Source: VRUE01 sp963703175 (lineage in GTDB: Bacteria > Actinomycetota > Thermoleophilia > Solirubrobacterales > 70-9). From it: a stretch of 64,000 bases of DNA. Of this stretch, positions 40,401 through 43,400 are shown in pieces (position 1 is the first letter of the stretch; each line of letters opens with the position of its first letter). The notes under the pieces were generated by a model. The model ran no database searches and had not been told where the DNA came from. It worked only from the letters and a program-made list of their open reading frames with translations. The stretch spans positions 2,232,001-2,296,000 of the forward strand of contig OY969794.1 of assembly GCA_963703175.1 (NCBI GenBank), given 5' to 3'. A program made the translations under genes and the position numbers.

Positions 40401-43400
40401 GGCCCCCATCCCGTCCTTGCCTTCGGCGTCCAAGAAACGATCGAGGACGTCCTCGACGATCCAAGCGAGGCGATCTTGCTCGCCACCTTGCACCGTGAGG
40501 AGGACGAAGGCGCCCGCTTTGGCCTCTCATTGGCCGAAGCCCATGCCAAGGGCATTGAGCTTGACTGGGAGACCTTCTTCAAAGGCACCGGGGCCAAGCG
40601 GGTGCCGCTACCCACCTATCCGTTTCAGCGTTCTCGTTATTGGCTGGATTCCAGTGGGGGCGCGGGAGATCTCGGTGCCGCCGGCCTGGGCAATCTGGAG
40701 CACCCGTTGGTTGTGGCGGCGATCGAGGATCCGAGCGACGGCGGCCTCACGCTCACCGGGCGCCTCTCCTTGCAGACCCATCCATGGCTCGCCGACCACG
40801 TCGTCGCCGAGGCGATTCTCCTGCCCGGCACCGCTTTCCTTGAGCTGGCGCTGCGTGCCGCCGAGCAGGTCGGTGCTGAGACCGTCGAGGAGCTGACCCT
40901 GCAGGCGCCGTTGGTATTGCCCGAGCCAGGAGCGGTAGCGATCCAGGTATCGGTCTCCGGCCCGACAGAGCACGGCAGCCGCGAGATCGCGATCCACTCC
41001 CGCCCCGAGGGTGAGGACGGGGAGTGGGCGCTGAACGCAAGCGGCACTCTCTCCAAGCAAGCGCCGACTCCCGCCGACCCCCTTGACACCTGGCCCCCAC
41101 AAGGAGCAGAGCCCCTGCAGGTCGAGTACCTCTATGACGTCCTCGCCGAGCACGGCCTCCAATACGGCCCTGCCTTCCAAGGGCTCACCGCAGCCTGGAA
41201 GGACGCCGAGCAGATCTACGCCGAGGTCTCTTTGCCCGAGCAGCAAGCCCAAGAAGCAGAGCGCTTTGGATTGCACCCGGCCCTGCTTGACAGCGCCCTG
41301 CACGCGATCGCCCTTGCAACTGAGGACTCAGGCGAGCTAAAGCTGCCCTTCGCCTGGAGCGGGGTCAGCTTGCAAGCAGAGGGTGCCAAGGAGCTGCGGG
41401 TATGCCTCACGCTCCAGGGAGACTCAATCGCCCTGCAGATAGCCAATGGCTCCGGCGCCCCGCTGGCAAGCGTCGAGGCCTTGGCAATGCGAGCGCTCGA
41501 TCCCTCTCAGCTGCGCAGCACACGCTCACCCGCCAGCGGCCTGCTGGGCATCGAGTGGACCGAGGCCCAGCTCCCAGAGCACACCGACGCCCCAGCTGAG
41601 GTCGAGACCCTGCATTGCGAGATCGACAGCGAACTGGGCAGTGCCGAGGCTGCAGGCAAAGCAACCGAAGAGGCCCTTAAGGCAATCCAACAATGGCTAG
41701 CCGATGAGTCAAAGGCAGACCTTCGCCTGGCGCTGATCACCGAAGGCGCGATGGCAGCAAGTGAAGGCGAGTCACCTGACCCCGCCTCCTCTGCCGTTTG
41801 GGGTCTCCTCCGCTCGGCCCAATCAGAGCACCCCGGTCGCTTTGCCCTGATTGACACCGACGGCAGTGAGGCATCCCAAGCGGCGCTTGCCTCGGCACTA
41901 GCCCTTGGAGCCGAAGAGCCCCAACTTGCTCTGCGCGAGGGAGTTGCCCTTCTGCCAAGGGCAACAGTGGCAAAAGACACAGAGGATTCACTGATCCCAC
42001 CAGCGGCTCCATGGCACCTAGACGCCCTAAAGCGCGGGACCCTGGAGAGCCTCACCCTCACCCCAAGCCCACTAGAGCCCCTGGGCCCAACCGAGGTAAG
42101 GGTCCAGATGCAGGCTGCAGGCCTCAACTTCCGCGATGTCCTCGTGGCACTGGGCCTCTACCCAGGCAAGGCCTCGATCGGCGGCGAGGGAGCAGGCGTA
42201 GTCATCGAGACCGGCCCCGACGTAGAGGACCTGACCCCAGGCGAGCGCGTCATGGGCCTGATTCCCGACGCCTTCGGCCCGCTGGCCACAACCGAGTGCG
42301 ACTACCTCACCCCTATCCCCGAGAGCTGGTCCTTCGAGCAGGCGGCCGCGATGCCGATCGTCTTCGCCACTGCCTATTACGGCCTGATCGACCTGGCAGG
42401 GCTAAAGGCAGGCGAGAGGGTCCTGATCCACGCCGGCGCAGGCGGGGTCGGCATGGCCGCAATCCAGATCGCCCAACACACTGGCGCCGAGGTCTTCGCC
42501 ACCGCCAGCCCCTCCAAGTGGGATGTCCTAAAAGAGGCGGGCCTCGATGAAGACCACATCGCTTCCTCCAGGGACCTGGAGTTCAAAGACAAGTTCCTCA
42601 AGACCACAGAAGGCAAAGGCCTAGACGTAGTCCTAAACGCCCTCGCCGGTGAGTTCATCGACGCCTCCCTTGCCCTCTTGCCAAACGGCGGCCGCTTCTT
42701 GGAGATGGGCAAGACCGATATGCGCGATGCCGGACAGGTAAGTGCCGACCACCCCGGCACCAGCTACCTGCTCTTCGACATGACCGAAGCTGGTCCGGCC
42801 CGAACCGGGGAGATCCTCACCGAGGTCGCAGGACTGTTTGAGGATGGCGTCTTTAACCACTCCCCGATCACCGCTTGGGACATGCGCAATGCCCCACAAG
42901 CCTTCCGCCACCTCAGGGAGGGCCAAAACATCGGCAAGGTCATACTGACGCTGCCCAAGGGCATCGACCCCGAGCGCACCACCTTGATCACCGGTGCAAC
43001 TGGAGGTCTTGGAGCACTCACTGCCCGCCACCTAGTTAAAGAGCACAAGGCAGCGCACCTGCTCTTGGTCAGCAGAAGCGGTCTAGAGGCCAAAGGCGCA
43101 AAAGAGCTCCAAGGAGAGCTGGAGGAGCTCGGAGCCCAGACGACGATCGCCGCTTGTGATGTCGCCGATCGCAAAGCACTGAAGAAGCTGCTCACCCAGG
43201 TCCCAAAAGAGCACCCATTGGGAGCCGTCATCCACTGCGCCGGAGTCCTCTCCGATGGCACCGTCGAGACCCTCAGCGCCGCGCAGCTCCAAGGAGTCTT
43301 TGCCCCCAAGGTCAATGCCGCCCAAAACCTCCATGAGCTGACCAAAGACCAAGACCTCACCGCCTTTGTCCTCTTCTCCTCAGCAGCGGGAACCCTCGGC

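Noticed and set aside
41521..41535. Patch TRSPASG in M8 against TKSRGSG in copies
   Set aside because: It lies in the flexible DH-KR linker, keeps frame and has no motif; it is ordinary drift or a small conversion tract.
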